Part shown: positions 8,738 to 15,013 of the stretch, in pieces
How positions within the stretch are numbered: position 1 is the stretch's first letter
How the letters are laid out: each line of letters opens with the position of its first letter
Assembly (NCBI GenBank): GCA_017404145.1
Contig: JAFRCW010000049.1
Location: forward strand, 1-36,045
Length of the DNA: 36,045 bases
Source of the DNA: Ruminococcus sp.
GTDB taxonomy: Bacteria > Bacillota > Clostridia > Oscillospirales > Acutalibacteraceae
Direction of reading: 5' to 3'
Program-made: the position numbers and the translations under genes
The notes under the pieces: generated by a model
The model's database searches: none
Seen by the model: only the letters and a program-made list of their open reading frames with translations
What the model was told of the DNA's origin: nothing

Positions 8738-8775
8738 GTGCAGAGTGCAGAGTGCAGAGTGTAGAGTGTAGAGTG
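8738..8775. repeat. Heptamer tandem repeat GTGCAGA/GTGTAGA
   Basis: Three copies of GTGCAGA are followed by two of GTGTAGA and a final GTG. The array sits between the mreB terminator and the end of the ABC permease gene. Confidence 0.9.
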
Positions 8776-8803
8776 GTGGTTACTCGCTGCGCTCGAACAA
8801 TTG

Positions 8804-9550
8804 TTAATTCTTCTTTATTTTGGCGGAGAAGATGATGATTGCCGCGGTCAGGAGAACAACCGCATAGCCGATGACCCACCACAGATCGGGGAAGATCGCG
8901 CCGAAATCTCCCGCAACAGCGGCGCGGGCAGCGTTCACCGCGTGTGAGAACGGCAGTAAGTCGGCAACTTTTGCAAAGGCGCCTCCCACCAAAGAGGTAT
9001 CAAACCAGATATTCGAGAACCACGCGGAAAGGTTCGTTAGCAGCGCGCCGCATACGCCGCCTACCGCCTTCTCACTTAATACGGAACCAAACAGCAGACC
9101 CAGCGCGATAAACACTATTGCGATCGGGATATTCACCACAACAGCCAAAAGCAGATTCACACTCAGCTCCAGCCCGAAGAACAGCGCAGCAACATAGCAT
9201 ATCGCGCTTTGCAGCAGCGCCATCGGAAGCATCGGCAACGTGTACCCCAGAATAAAATCCGAAGGCTTTAAGGGTGAAGTGAACAGTCTTAGGACAAAGC
9301 TCGCGGTGCGGTCTTTCGCGATCAGCATCGACGAAAACAGCGAGAGAAAACTCAGTCCGAACACGGTGATGCCCGGCGCGAGCTTTTGGATCTCAAAGAG
9401 ATCGGGACCGCTCCCCTGAGGGATACTCTTGTTGATCAAAGAAAGGAGCAGCAGCAACACGATCGGAAAAGCAATACCGAAGATCGAAGTCATGATATCT
9501 CTTGTGATCTCTTTGGTGTTGCGTGACGCAAATGTTAACACTCTCATCAT
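8804..9550 (-). CDS. ABC-2 type transporter permease
   Basis: This 248-residue integral membrane protein has about six hydrophobic segments: near residues 22-42, 60-85, 100-130, 135-160, 165-190 and 220-243. It has the ABC-2 permease look, including the segment LIAKDRTASFVLRLFTSPLKPSDFILGYTLP. It would form the membrane channel for the ATPase encoded just upstream, whose stop overlaps its ATG by 4 bp. Such small pairs commonly export drugs, peptides or lipids, and the cargo cannot be told here. The C-terminus ends in FSAKIKKN with no added domain. Confidence 0.88.
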   Translation of the reverse strand: MMRVLTFASRNTKEITRDIMTSIFGIAFPIVLLLLLSLINKSIPQGSGPDLFEIQKLAPGITVFGLSFLSLFSSMLIAKDRTASFVLRLFTSPLKPSDFILGYTLPMLPMALLQSAICYVAALFFGLELSVNLLLAVVVNIPIAIVFIALGLLFGSVLSEKAVGGVCGALLTNLSAWFSNIWFDTSLVGGAFAKVADLLPFSHAVNAARAAVAGDFGAIFPDLWWVIGYAVVLLTAAIIIFSAKIKKN

Positions 9551-10272
9551 ACGCCCTCCCCTGCCAGTTTGATAAACGCTTCTTCAAAATCATCGGTACC
9601 CGCCTGCTTCTTCAGTTCTTCGGCGGTACCCTCGGCGCAAAGCTTGCCGTGCGCCATAATACCGACGCGATCCGACAGGCTCTCCGCTTCTTCCAGATAA
9701 TGCGTAGTCAGGATGATCGTCATCTTTCCCTTGAGCTTCTCGATCAGATGCCACAGCTCTCTGCGCGCCAGCACATCGAGACCGAGAGTCGGCTCGTCAA
9801 GAAACAGTATCTCGGGATCGCTGATCAGCGCCATCGCGATACTTAAGTGGCGCTGCCATCCTCCGGAGAGAGTCCCTGCCTTGCTCTTTTGTACTTCTTC
9901 CATCGAAAACTTTTCTATCATCTCGTCCGCCTTTTTGCGGGCGTCTTTTTTATCACGACCGTAGATACGGGCGATAAACTCCAGATTCTCGCGAACGGAG
10001 AGTTTCGCGGCGACCGCTGTCTCCTGCGGAGAGACATTCATCAGCGACTTGACCGAAGCGCTGTCGGAAATCACGCTGTGACCCATCAGCTGTGCGTCGC
10101 CTAAAGTGGGCTGTGTCAGGCAGGAGAGCATTTTGATCGTCGTGGACTTTCCCGCGCCGTTGACGCCTAAGAGAGCGTAAAGTTCGCCTTGATGTACGGT
10201 CAGGTTCAGCTCTTTGACCGCTGTTTTGTCTTTATACTTTTTTGTCAGATCGGTGGTCTTGATCGCTTCCAT
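9547..10272 (-). CDS. ABC transporter ATP-binding protein
   Basis: The 241-residue ATPase powers the permease encoded downstream. Walker A is LLGVNGAGKSTTIKML (near residue 36), the Q-loop region is NVSPQETAVAAKLSVRENL, the signature is LSGGWQRHLSIAMAL (the usual form is LSGGMKRRL), Walker B is EILFLDEPTLGLD and the H-loop is ILTTHYLEEAE. It lacks a long C-terminal extension. Its ATG overlaps the stop of the upstream regulator by one base and its own stop overlaps the permease start, so the three genes are one tightly coupled operon. Expression is likely controlled by the first gene. Confidence 0.93.
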   Translation of the reverse strand: MEAIKTTDLTKKYKDKTAVKELNLTVHQGELYALLGVNGAGKSTTIKMLSCLTQPTLGDAQLMGHSVISDSASVKSLMNVSPQETAVAAKLSVRENLEFIARIYGRDKKDARKKADEMIEKFSMEEVQKSKAGTLSGGWQRHLSIAMALISDPEILFLDEPTLGLDVLARRELWHLIEKLKGKMTIILTTHYLEEAESLSDRVGIMAHGKLCAEGTAEELKKQAGTDDFEEAFIKLAGEGV

Positions 10273-10688
10273 TATTTATCTCCTTTTTTACCGAAAAAAT
10301 TACCGAGCGAAACCTTCGCCAGCGCGATGCCGCCCTTCTCCGTATCTCCCATCACCATCAGGCGGTCGCCGGCTTTGATGTCAAACACCTCGCGCGCATA
10401 CTTGGGGATCACGATCTGACCTCTGTCTCCGACCTTGACCATGCCGAAGATATATTTTCCGTCGCTGCTTTCCTCTCTGACCTCCTGATCTTCGAGCGGC
10501 AGTCCGATCAGAACGTCGATAGAGATATCATAGTAGTCGGCGATATCGCGGCACTTGAAAATATCGGGCGCGCTCTCGCCGCTCTCCCATTTTGCCACAC
10601 TTTGGCGGGATACGCCGAAACGCTCGGCAAATTCCTCCTGGCTGATATTCTCCTGACGCCGCAGATAACGGATGTTTTTTGAGATCAT
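10272..10688 (-). CDS. XRE helix-turn-helix regulator fused to an AbrB/SpoVT-like domain
   Basis: The 138-residue protein has two DNA-binding parts. Residues 1-65 are an XRE-type helix-turn-helix (ISQEEFAERFGVSRQSVAKW). Residues about 85-125 are an AbrB/SpoVT-type swapped-hairpin domain (VKVGDRGQIVIPKYAREVF). I chose the ATG at 10688 because AAAGGAG lies 8 nt upstream. An in-frame ATG at 10706 would start inside the palindrome. It is the first gene of the ABC operon and probably represses or activates it in response to the exported compound. The palindrome at 10702-10717 in its leader is a good candidate binding site. Confidence 0.88.
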   Translation of the reverse strand: MISKNIRYLRRQENISQEEFAERFGVSRQSVAKWESGESAPDIFKCRDIADYYDISIDVLIGLPLEDQEVREESSDGKYIFGMVKVGDRGQIVIPKYAREVFDIKAGDRLMVMGDTEKGGIALAKVSLGNFFGKKGDK

Positions 10689-10701
10689 CGCGTATGCTCC
10701 T

Positions 10702-10717
10702 TTCATACCGGTATGAA
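10702..10717. promoter_or_regulatory. 16-bp perfect palindrome, operator candidate
   Basis: TTCATACCGGTATGAA is a perfect palindrome between the promoter and the ribosome binding site of the regulator. A weaker ATGAA/TTCAT pair lies next to it at 10713-10725. The position fits autoregulation by the XRE-AbrB protein. Confidence 0.6.
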
Positions 10718-10748
10718 TATTTCATTCCGTTCATTTCTTACGATTCGG

Positions 10749-10777
10749 ATTATATCATTATTTATCTCGGCTTTCAA
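10749..10777 (-). promoter_or_regulatory. Promoter of the regulator-ABC operon
   Basis: On the minus strand TTGAAA (10777-10772), a 17-nt spacer and TATAAT (10754-10749) are present. The predicted start near 10742 puts the palindrome in the 5' leader. Confidence 0.75.
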
Positions 10778-10803
10778 CCAACTAAGGTATACACGTTATG
10801 TTA

Positions 10804-10835
10804 AAAAAAGTAGCAAGGCGCATAACGCCTTGCCG
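10804..10835 (-). terminator. Intrinsic terminator of the dehydrogenase gene
   Basis: On the minus strand GCAAGGCG, loop TTATG and CGCCTTGC form an 8-bp stem. TACTTTTTTT follows. Confidence 0.88.
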
Positions 10836-10840
10836 ATAAA

Positions 10841-11599
10841 TCATTGATAGTTTTTACGTCTTTGGAAGTTATACGCGATCTTCAACAGGAAGTTCTCGGA
10901 TAAGAATCGCTTGAAGAACACGCCTGTCTTAATCGATGACGAAGGGATGATGATCCTCTTCCCTTTTAATGCGTTGTCGATCGCGTAACGCGCACAGTAT
11001 TCGGAAGAGATCCCGTCCATCGAGAACTTGACGGAAGCGACTTGATCAAACTCCGTTTTCACCGGACCGGGACAAAGAGCGCAGATCTTCACTTTGCTGC
11101 CCTTGCGGCGCAGTTCTTCGGATATCGCCTCGCTCAGTCTCAGGACGTAGTTCTTTGTCGCATAATAGGTCGCCATCAAAGGACCCGCCATAAATCCCGC
11201 AGAAGACGCGACATTGAGGATGATCCCGCTGTCACGAGCGACGAAGTCTTTCAGATAGAGCTTTGTCAGCGTATGAAGCGCCTTGACATTGACGTCAACC
11301 ATTTGCAGTTCGCGTTCCAGATCCGTCTTTAAGAACTCTCCCGCCAAACCGAAACCGGCGTTATTGATCAGCATATCCACTTTCTCGTTTTTAGTTTCAT
11401 CGTACAGACGCAGACATTCCTCATAGGAGGATATATCCGCCTTGATACATCTGACGGACACATTTTTCAGCTCCCGCTTCAGTTCCTCCAAACGATCCTC
11501 ACGCCTTGCGACAAGGATCAAATCCCAGCCCATTGAGGCGAGATATCGCGCCATATCTCTGCCGATACCGGACGACGCGCCTGTGATCAACGCTTTCAT
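10841..11599 (-). CDS. Short-chain dehydrogenase/reductase
   Basis: The protein of about 252 residues is a classical SDR, an NAD(P)-dependent oxidoreductase with a Rossmann fold. The cofactor motif is ALITGASSGIGRDMA at the N-terminus, followed by LINNAGFGLAGE (NNAG), the catalytic serine in NVASSAGF and the YxxxK pair in YYATKNYVLR. LCPGPVKTEF is the typical region after the active site. The longest reading frame opens farther upstream, but I start at 11599 because GGAGG lies 7 nt before that ATG and the Rossmann motif begins there. The substrate is unknown. It is monocistronic, with its own promoter and terminator. Confidence 0.92.
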   Translation of the reverse strand: MKALITGASSGIGRDMARYLASMGWDLILVARREDRLEELKRELKNVSVRCIKADISSYEECLRLYDETKNEKVDMLINNAGFGLAGEFLKTDLERELQMVDVNVKALHTLTKLYLKDFVARDSGIILNVASSAGFMAGPLMATYYATKNYVLRLSEAISEELRRKGSKVKICALCPGPVKTEFDQVASVKFSMDGISSEYCARYAIDNALKGKRIIIPSSSIKTGVFFKRFLSENFLLKIAYNFQRRKNYQ

Positions 11600-11627
11600 A
11601 TAAGTACCTCCGAAATGTATTAAACTC

Positions 11628-11656
11628 ATTATATCGAAAAAGAAAAGGGATGTCAA
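11628..11656 (-). promoter_or_regulatory. Promoter of the dehydrogenase gene
   Basis: On the minus strand TTGACA (11656-11651), a 17-nt spacer and TATAAT (11633-11628) match the vegetative consensus exactly. Confidence 0.88.
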
Positions 11657-11699
11657 CGCAGATAGATGCTGTCCTAATATTTGTGTATCGGAACTTTGC

Positions 11700-11716
11700 G
11701 GGCATCGTTCCCTACA
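11700..11716. repeat. Short interspersed repeat, GGGCATCGTTCCCTACA copy
   Basis: This is a second copy of the repeat at 3486-3503, here between the divergent dehydrogenase and MscS promoters. Confidence 0.75.
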
Positions 11717-11723
11717 GTTTTTC

Positions 11724-11752
11724 TTTACAAAAACAGATTTTCCGATTATACT
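11724..11752 (+). promoter_or_regulatory. Promoter of the MscS gene
   Basis: TTTACA (11724-11729), a 17-nt spacer and TATACT (11747-11752) precede the gene. The start codon lies 31 nt after the -10 box. Confidence 0.75.
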
Positions 11753-11783
11753 GATACTATCTTAAACAAAAGGAAGTGGATTT

Positions 11784-12599
11784 ATGATAAATTTTGAAGA
11801 TCTGAAAAATCATATTCTGGGAATTCTTCCTAACATCGGATTCGCGCTGCTGATACTGGTGGGAGGATTGCTGGTCACCTTTATCATCGCGCGGATCGCA
11901 AAAGCGGCGATGATGAAAGCGAATCTTGACCTGTCGCTGGTCGGCTTCTTTGTCAGGATCATCAAAATCGCGGGTTTCGTCATCGTGCTGATCGCAGTGC
12001 TGTCCGAACTGGGCGTGTCTACCACGGGACTGATCGCATCGTTCTCCGCGGCGTTGGCGGCGGTCGCCCTGGCGCTGAAAGACAGCCTCTCCGATCTTGC
12101 CAGCGGCATTATTATTCTGTTTACAAAACCTTTTGTCACGGGAGACTTTATCGAATTCGGCGGCGTGAAGGGCTTTGTGCAGAAGATCGATATGCTCCAC
12201 ACCAATCTTCTGACCTATGACGATACCAATGTAATGATCCCCAACTCTAAGATCACATCCGAAAAGCTGAACAACTATACTTCTCACTCTTCGATCAGAG
12301 TGATGATTCCGGTGCCTATCCCCTACTCCGCCGATATCGAAGAAGTCAAAAAAGTTCTGCTCGATACGATGAACAGGGAAGAAAAGATTCTCAGGGATGA
12401 AGAACATACGCCGACGGTAAAGCTCGAAAGCTACGGCGACAGCGCGTTGAATTTTTCTACCCGCTGTTACTGTGAATTTGAGGACTACTGGACTGTTTAT
12501 TTTTCTCTTACAGAAAATTTCAAAATCAATCTCGACAAAGCAAATATCGAGATACCGTTCAATCAGCTGGACGTACATATCGTAGAGAATGTGAAATAA
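11784..12599 (+). CDS. mscS: Small-conductance mechanosensitive channel, MscS family
   Basis: MscS channels open under membrane tension and release solutes during hypo-osmotic shock. The 271-residue protein has transmembrane segments near residues 15-35 and 55-78. The glycine/alanine-rich pore helix follows (TGLIASFSAALAAVALALK, residues 82-101), then the beta domain (GDFIEFGGVKGFVQKIDMLH, NVMIPNSKI) and an alpha-beta C-terminus. The length and order match the minimal MscS layout. AAGGAAG lies 7 nt before the ATG. It is a single gene with its own promoter and terminator. Confidence 0.93.
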   Translation: MINFEDLKNHILGILPNIGFALLILVGGLLVTFIIARIAKAAMMKANLDLSLVGFFVRIIKIAGFVIVLIAVLSELGVSTTGLIASFSAALAAVALALKDSLSDLASGIIILFTKPFVTGDFIEFGGVKGFVQKIDMLHTNLLTYDDTNVMIPNSKITSEKLNNYTSHSSIRVMIPVPIPYSADIEEVKKVLLDTMNREEKILRDEEHTPTVKLESYGDSALNFSTRCYCEFEDYWTVYFSLTENFKINLDKANIEIPFNQLDVHIVENVK

Positions 12600-12616
12600 T
12601 ACCTTTATGGACGCCA

Positions 12617-12645
12617 AAAACCGCCGTGCAAAACGACGGTTTTTT
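12617..12645 (+). terminator. Intrinsic terminator of the MscS gene
   Basis: AAAACCGCCG and CGACGGTTTT form a stem with one mismatch around a 7-nt loop. A run of Ts follows. Confidence 0.8.
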
Positions 12646-12681
12646 CTATAAACGAATTATTATTCAATCATAAAGCAATTT

Positions 12682-13545
12682 TCACCGCGAGCCCTTGTAG
12701 CCTACTCCGTAGGTATCGGTGTAGTAATCCACTCGCTTGTTATTGTTGAAGATCGGCGGGTAGATGTTCTTTTCGGGATCGATATAGGCAAGGCGGCAGA
12801 CCGCATCGTGCGAACGCTTGGTAAGATCCAGCTTCATCTCCTTTTTGGAAAGGCTCTCATCTCTGAACAAAGGCTCACCGATGTTCAGGGTAAAGCAGGC
12901 GATCTGGTGAAAAATGCGCTTTCTGATCCATGAGGGTTCGCGGTAGGAGAATCCCATCGGGAGGATCGGCTTGTCGTACTCGGCGGCAAAATACGCCGCT
13001 CCCTGCTTAAACGGGCGGATCGGGCGATAATACTCCCACATACTGCCCTCGGAATACACCTGCAGCCAGCCGCCGTCATTCAGCAGCTTCTTTACCGCTT
13101 TGAGATACGCGGCTGTCGCCCTGAGCGTAGAATCGGGGATCGGGATGCCTCCCGTCAGACGGATCAGATTCTTGTTCTCTCCCCTGATGTTGGGCGCCCA
13201 TGAAAGCAGATAGGGCTTATGCGGTCTGATCGCGCTCATGATCGCGAGATAATCCCACATATGCACATGGTTGGAGCAGGACACAACGCCCTGATCCAAA
13301 ACATCCTTGTACTTTTTCAGATTCTCCCTGCCTTCGACCTTCAGACCGAGACGGATCTTCGTCATCGGAAACACCAGAACATTCAGCACAAGACGCACCA
13401 GCTTCTGTTTGAAGAGAAATCCCTTGCTGTAGTCGATATAGGGATAATCCGCGTCAAAAACCGTGCCGTCGTTCTTCTTGACGTTGAGATAATGCCTGTC
13501 GGTATCCTCGGGATAGGGATATTTGTTGGTTTTGGGATCAAACAT
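12682..13545 (-). CDS. plsC: 1-acyl-sn-glycerol-3-phosphate acyltransferase-like protein
   Basis: PlsC-type enzymes add the second acyl chain to lysophosphatidic acid at the membrane. The 287-residue protein has the catalytic HX4D box in SNHVHMWDYLAI (near residue 92). The EGS box is YSEGSMWEYYRP, with FKQGAAYFA and the proline motif PILPMGF after it. The N-terminal 60 residues and a C-terminal tail of about 50 residues are longer than in the smallest PlsC proteins. GGGAG lies 8 nt before the ATG. The gene is 67 bp after the peptidase gene on the same strand without a visible terminator, so it may be read from the PqqD promoter. An acyltransferase acting on another lipid remains possible. Confidence 0.87.
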   Translation of the reverse strand: MFDPKTNKYPYPEDTDRHYLNVKKNDGTVFDADYPYIDYSKGFLFKQKLVRLVLNVLVFPMTKIRLGLKVEGRENLKKYKDVLDQGVVSCSNHVHMWDYLAIMSAIRPHKPYLLSWAPNIRGENKNLIRLTGGIPIPDSTLRATAAYLKAVKKLLNDGGWLQVYSEGSMWEYYRPIRPFKQGAAYFAAEYDKPILPMGFSYREPSWIRKRIFHQIACFTLNIGEPLFRDESLSKKEMKLDLTKRSHDAVCRLAYIDPEKNIYPPIFNNNKRVDYYTDTYGVGYKGSR

Positions 13546-13612
13546 AAAAGCACTCCCTTATGTTTCGGCTTCGACACGTTTTGAAGTCACCGGTATCCGA
13601 AAATACCATTCG

Positions 13613-14035
13613 TCATTTGTTTATCTGAAAATGGTGTTTCGCTCTTTTGATAATTCTTCTAAAGAAAATAAAGTCACAGCGCAGATGAGCGTATAACTTG
13701 TATTTGAACGTATCGATCGGGATCGTCTCGCCGTTTCTGATAATCGCAGTGAGGACGCCGAGGATGTGTCGATCGGTGATACCGTATTCTAAATCCACAC
13801 GGTTGTCTCCGCACATCGCATATTCTCCCCCGCGCTTCTTGACGATACGGTGCAGCACATACTGTCCGTTGTCACGCTTGTAGAGCGGGATATCAAGGCG
13901 TTTGAGATCACCGTCGGATTTTTGGATCACGAGCAGATCGCGAGGCTGAATCAGCGGATACATACTGTCGCCGACGTTGGTATAGATCAGCTCTCCGCGC
14001 TCAAAAAGGATCTTTTCAAAGGACGACTCAGCCAT
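13613..14035 (-). CDS. S24/S26-type signal-peptidase-like protein
   Basis: The 140-residue protein has signal-peptidase family boxes: the nucleophile motif in VGDSMYPLIQPRDLLVI (near residue 22) and a histidine motif YVLHRIVKK (near residue 61). The MCGDNRVDLEYG box (near residue 72) corresponds to the GDN box. A histidine rather than a lysine dyad suggests the SipW/ER-like form. There is no clear N-terminal membrane anchor, which is unusual for a true signal peptidase, although the C-terminal 30 residues are basic and aromatic. The ATG at 14035 overlaps the end of the PqqD-like gene. A GTG at 14044 is an alternative start. Pairing with a PqqD-like protein is seen in other Firmicutes, but the substrate is not known. 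Confidence 0.8.
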   Translation of the reverse strand: MAESSFEKILFERGELIYTNVGDSMYPLIQPRDLLVIQKSDGDLKRLDIPLYKRDNGQYVLHRIVKKRGGEYAMCGDNRVDLEYGITDRHILGVLTAIIRNGETIPIDTFKYKLYAHLRCDFIFFRRIIKRAKHHFQINK

Positions 14036-14288
14036 CGATCGCACCGATCTCTTTCAGCTTTTTGACGACATCACGGATATCCTCGCGCATATCCTCCTCA
14101 TCACCGTCAAACTTCTCTTTCATCACGGAAAGGATCTCGTCCTCGGTGGTATCGTTTTGCAGACAGGAGAGAATCACCTCGACCGCCTTGTTCCCCTGCA
14201 CCAAGCCGTGAAAGCGCGCGGCGGCGGTAGGAACAAGGAGGATCTCCTCTCCGGTATTATGCATAATAAAATCTTCATTGAGTTTCAT
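14028..14288 (-). CDS. PqqD-family peptide chaperone-like protein
   Basis: The 86-residue protein has the PqqD layout: an N-terminal beta-hairpin region (KLNEDFIMHNTGEEILLVP), then a winged-helix part (NKAVEVILSCLQNDTTEDEI, DIRDVVKKLKEIGAI). PqqD domains bind the leader of ribosomally made peptides and present it to a modifying enzyme, usually a radical-SAM protein. No radical-SAM gene lies in this window. I start at 14288 because AAAGGTGAT precedes that ATG. An upstream in-frame extension carries no family sequence. It overlaps the peptidase gene by 8 bp, so the two products are likely made together. The relation to the small peptides at 14843 and 24133 is discussed in the findings. Confidence 0.8.
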   Translation of the reverse strand: MKLNEDFIMHNTGEEILLVPTAAARFHGLVQGNKAVEVILSCLQNDTTEDEILSVMKEKFDGDEEDMREDIRDVVKKLKEIGAIDG

Positions 14289-14341
14289 ATTATCACCTTT
14301 GAAATAGCGCATCTTGCAAAGTAAAGAAAGAATCATTACGC

Positions 14342-14372
14342 GGGGGGGAAGAGTCAAGACCCTCCCCTACAG
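14342..14372. repeat. Short interspersed repeat, GTCAAGACCCTCCCCTAC type
   Basis: GTCAAGACCCTCCCCTAC after a G-rich stretch also occurs twice at 28407-28476. All copies are intergenic. Confidence 0.75.
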
Positions 14373-14395
14373 CTTAAATCGAATCAGAAAAACGC

Positions 14396-14422
14396 AAAGG
14401 GACTGTGAAATACAGTCCCTTT
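14396..14422 (-). terminator. Terminator-like hairpin after the dockerin gene
   Basis: AAAGGGACTGT, loop GAAAT and ACAGTCCCTTT form an 11-bp stem just beyond the dockerin stop. The T-run on the minus strand is interrupted (TTTGCGTTTTT), so termination may be partial. Confidence 0.75.
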
Positions 14423-14431
14423 TCACTTTAC

Positions 14432-14806
14432 TTATGAGAGAATCGGAAGTTCGTTCTCACCCGGTTGGTGTTCAATCGTCTGCGTCGGCGCGTCGGTCTC
14501 AACGGTCACGGTCTCCCCTAACGCGTAGGGAATCTCGATATGCGCAAGCGACTTCTGAATCAAAGTCGCGTCGATCACAGACACAACGCCGTCGCCGTCG
14601 ACATCCGCCGCTTTCTCGTCAAAAGCGTCCACCTGAACAGAGGCTTTCACCTTTTGGATCGTTGTGGCGTCGATCACAGAAACGGTTCCGTCAGCATCCG
14701 CGTCGCCGCGGATAAAGCTTAAAGCGCCGACAGAAAAGCAGAGTGCCGATAATAACAGTGATGACATCAAAATCAAACAGATCATTCTTTTGCCAATACT
14801 CATCAT
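14432..14806 (-). CDS. Free-standing secreted type I dockerin protein
   Basis: The 124-residue protein has a signal peptide (residues 1-30, with hydrophobic core MICLILMSSLLLSALCF). Two dockerin calcium-binding repeats follow: GDADADGTVSVIDATTIQK (34-52) and ADVDGDGVVSVIDATLIQK (67-85). Each has D-x-D-x-DG-x5-D spacing. Dockerins bind cohesin modules and place proteins in cellulosome-like complexes. Usually a dockerin is attached to an enzyme or binding module, but here the rest is only an acidic, threonine-rich tail of about 35 residues. GGAG lies 5 nt before the ATG at 14806. It follows the 51-residue peptide by 36 bp and ends the lgt-like operon. Confidence 0.88.
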   Translation of the reverse strand: MMSIGKRMICLILMSSLLLSALCFSVGALSFIRGDADADGTVSVIDATTIQKVKASVQVDAFDEKAADVDGDGVVSVIDATLIQKSLAHIEIPYALGETVTVETDAPTQTIEHQPGENELPILS

Positions 14807-14842
14807 TATCACTCCAAAGAAATCGGATATTTGCGATGACGA

Positions 14843-14998
14843 TTATTCGGGAGGCAATTCCTCATCCCAAATCTGTCTGGTAGGGATTCCGCGCTTGATC
14901 GGTGTTTCATCATCGCCGGGATCCCATGATTCAGTCAGCACAGCTGTCAGCCTGAACTCAAACAACTCGAATTCAGGCGCAGAATAGTGTTTTTTCAA
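14843..14998 (-). CDS. 51-residue TTG-start peptide downstream of the giant surface protein
   Basis: The frame runs from a TTG at 14998 to a TAA ending at 14843. GGGAGGAGAGG lies just upstream, with GAGG 4 nt and GGAGG 9 nt from the TTG, and the gene starts 15 bp after the giant gene. The peptide begins KKHYSAPEFELFEFRLTAV, then LTES, and has a Trp-, Pro- and acid-rich second half ending in EELPPE. It has no cysteine, signal peptide or membrane segment. It aligns without gaps to the peptide at 24133-24279 over residues 1-24, sharing M1, K2, Y5, E9, E14, F15, V20 and S24. The function is unknown. A conserved first half and a divergent second half resemble leader and core parts of modified peptides. 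Confidence 0.75.
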   Translation of the reverse strand: MKKHYSAPEFELFEFRLTAVLTESWDPGDDETPIKRGIPTRQIWDEELPPE

Positions 14999-15013
14999 TA
15001 TACCTCTCCTCCC

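Noticed and set aside
12757..13545. Plus-strand frames within the plsC and polysaccharide deacetylase regions (for example 32554-33705)
   Set aside because: These are antisense shadows. The minus-strand proteins carry clear catalytic motifs and ribosome binding sites.
14314..14715. A 133-codon plus-strand frame opposite the dockerin gene
   Set aside because: It is Arg/Ser-rich shadow sequence opposite a clear dockerin with a signal peptide and a ribosome binding site.
14843..14998. Calling the micropeptides sactipeptide or ranthipeptide precursors
   Set aside because: Neither contains a cysteine, so thioether classes are excluded.
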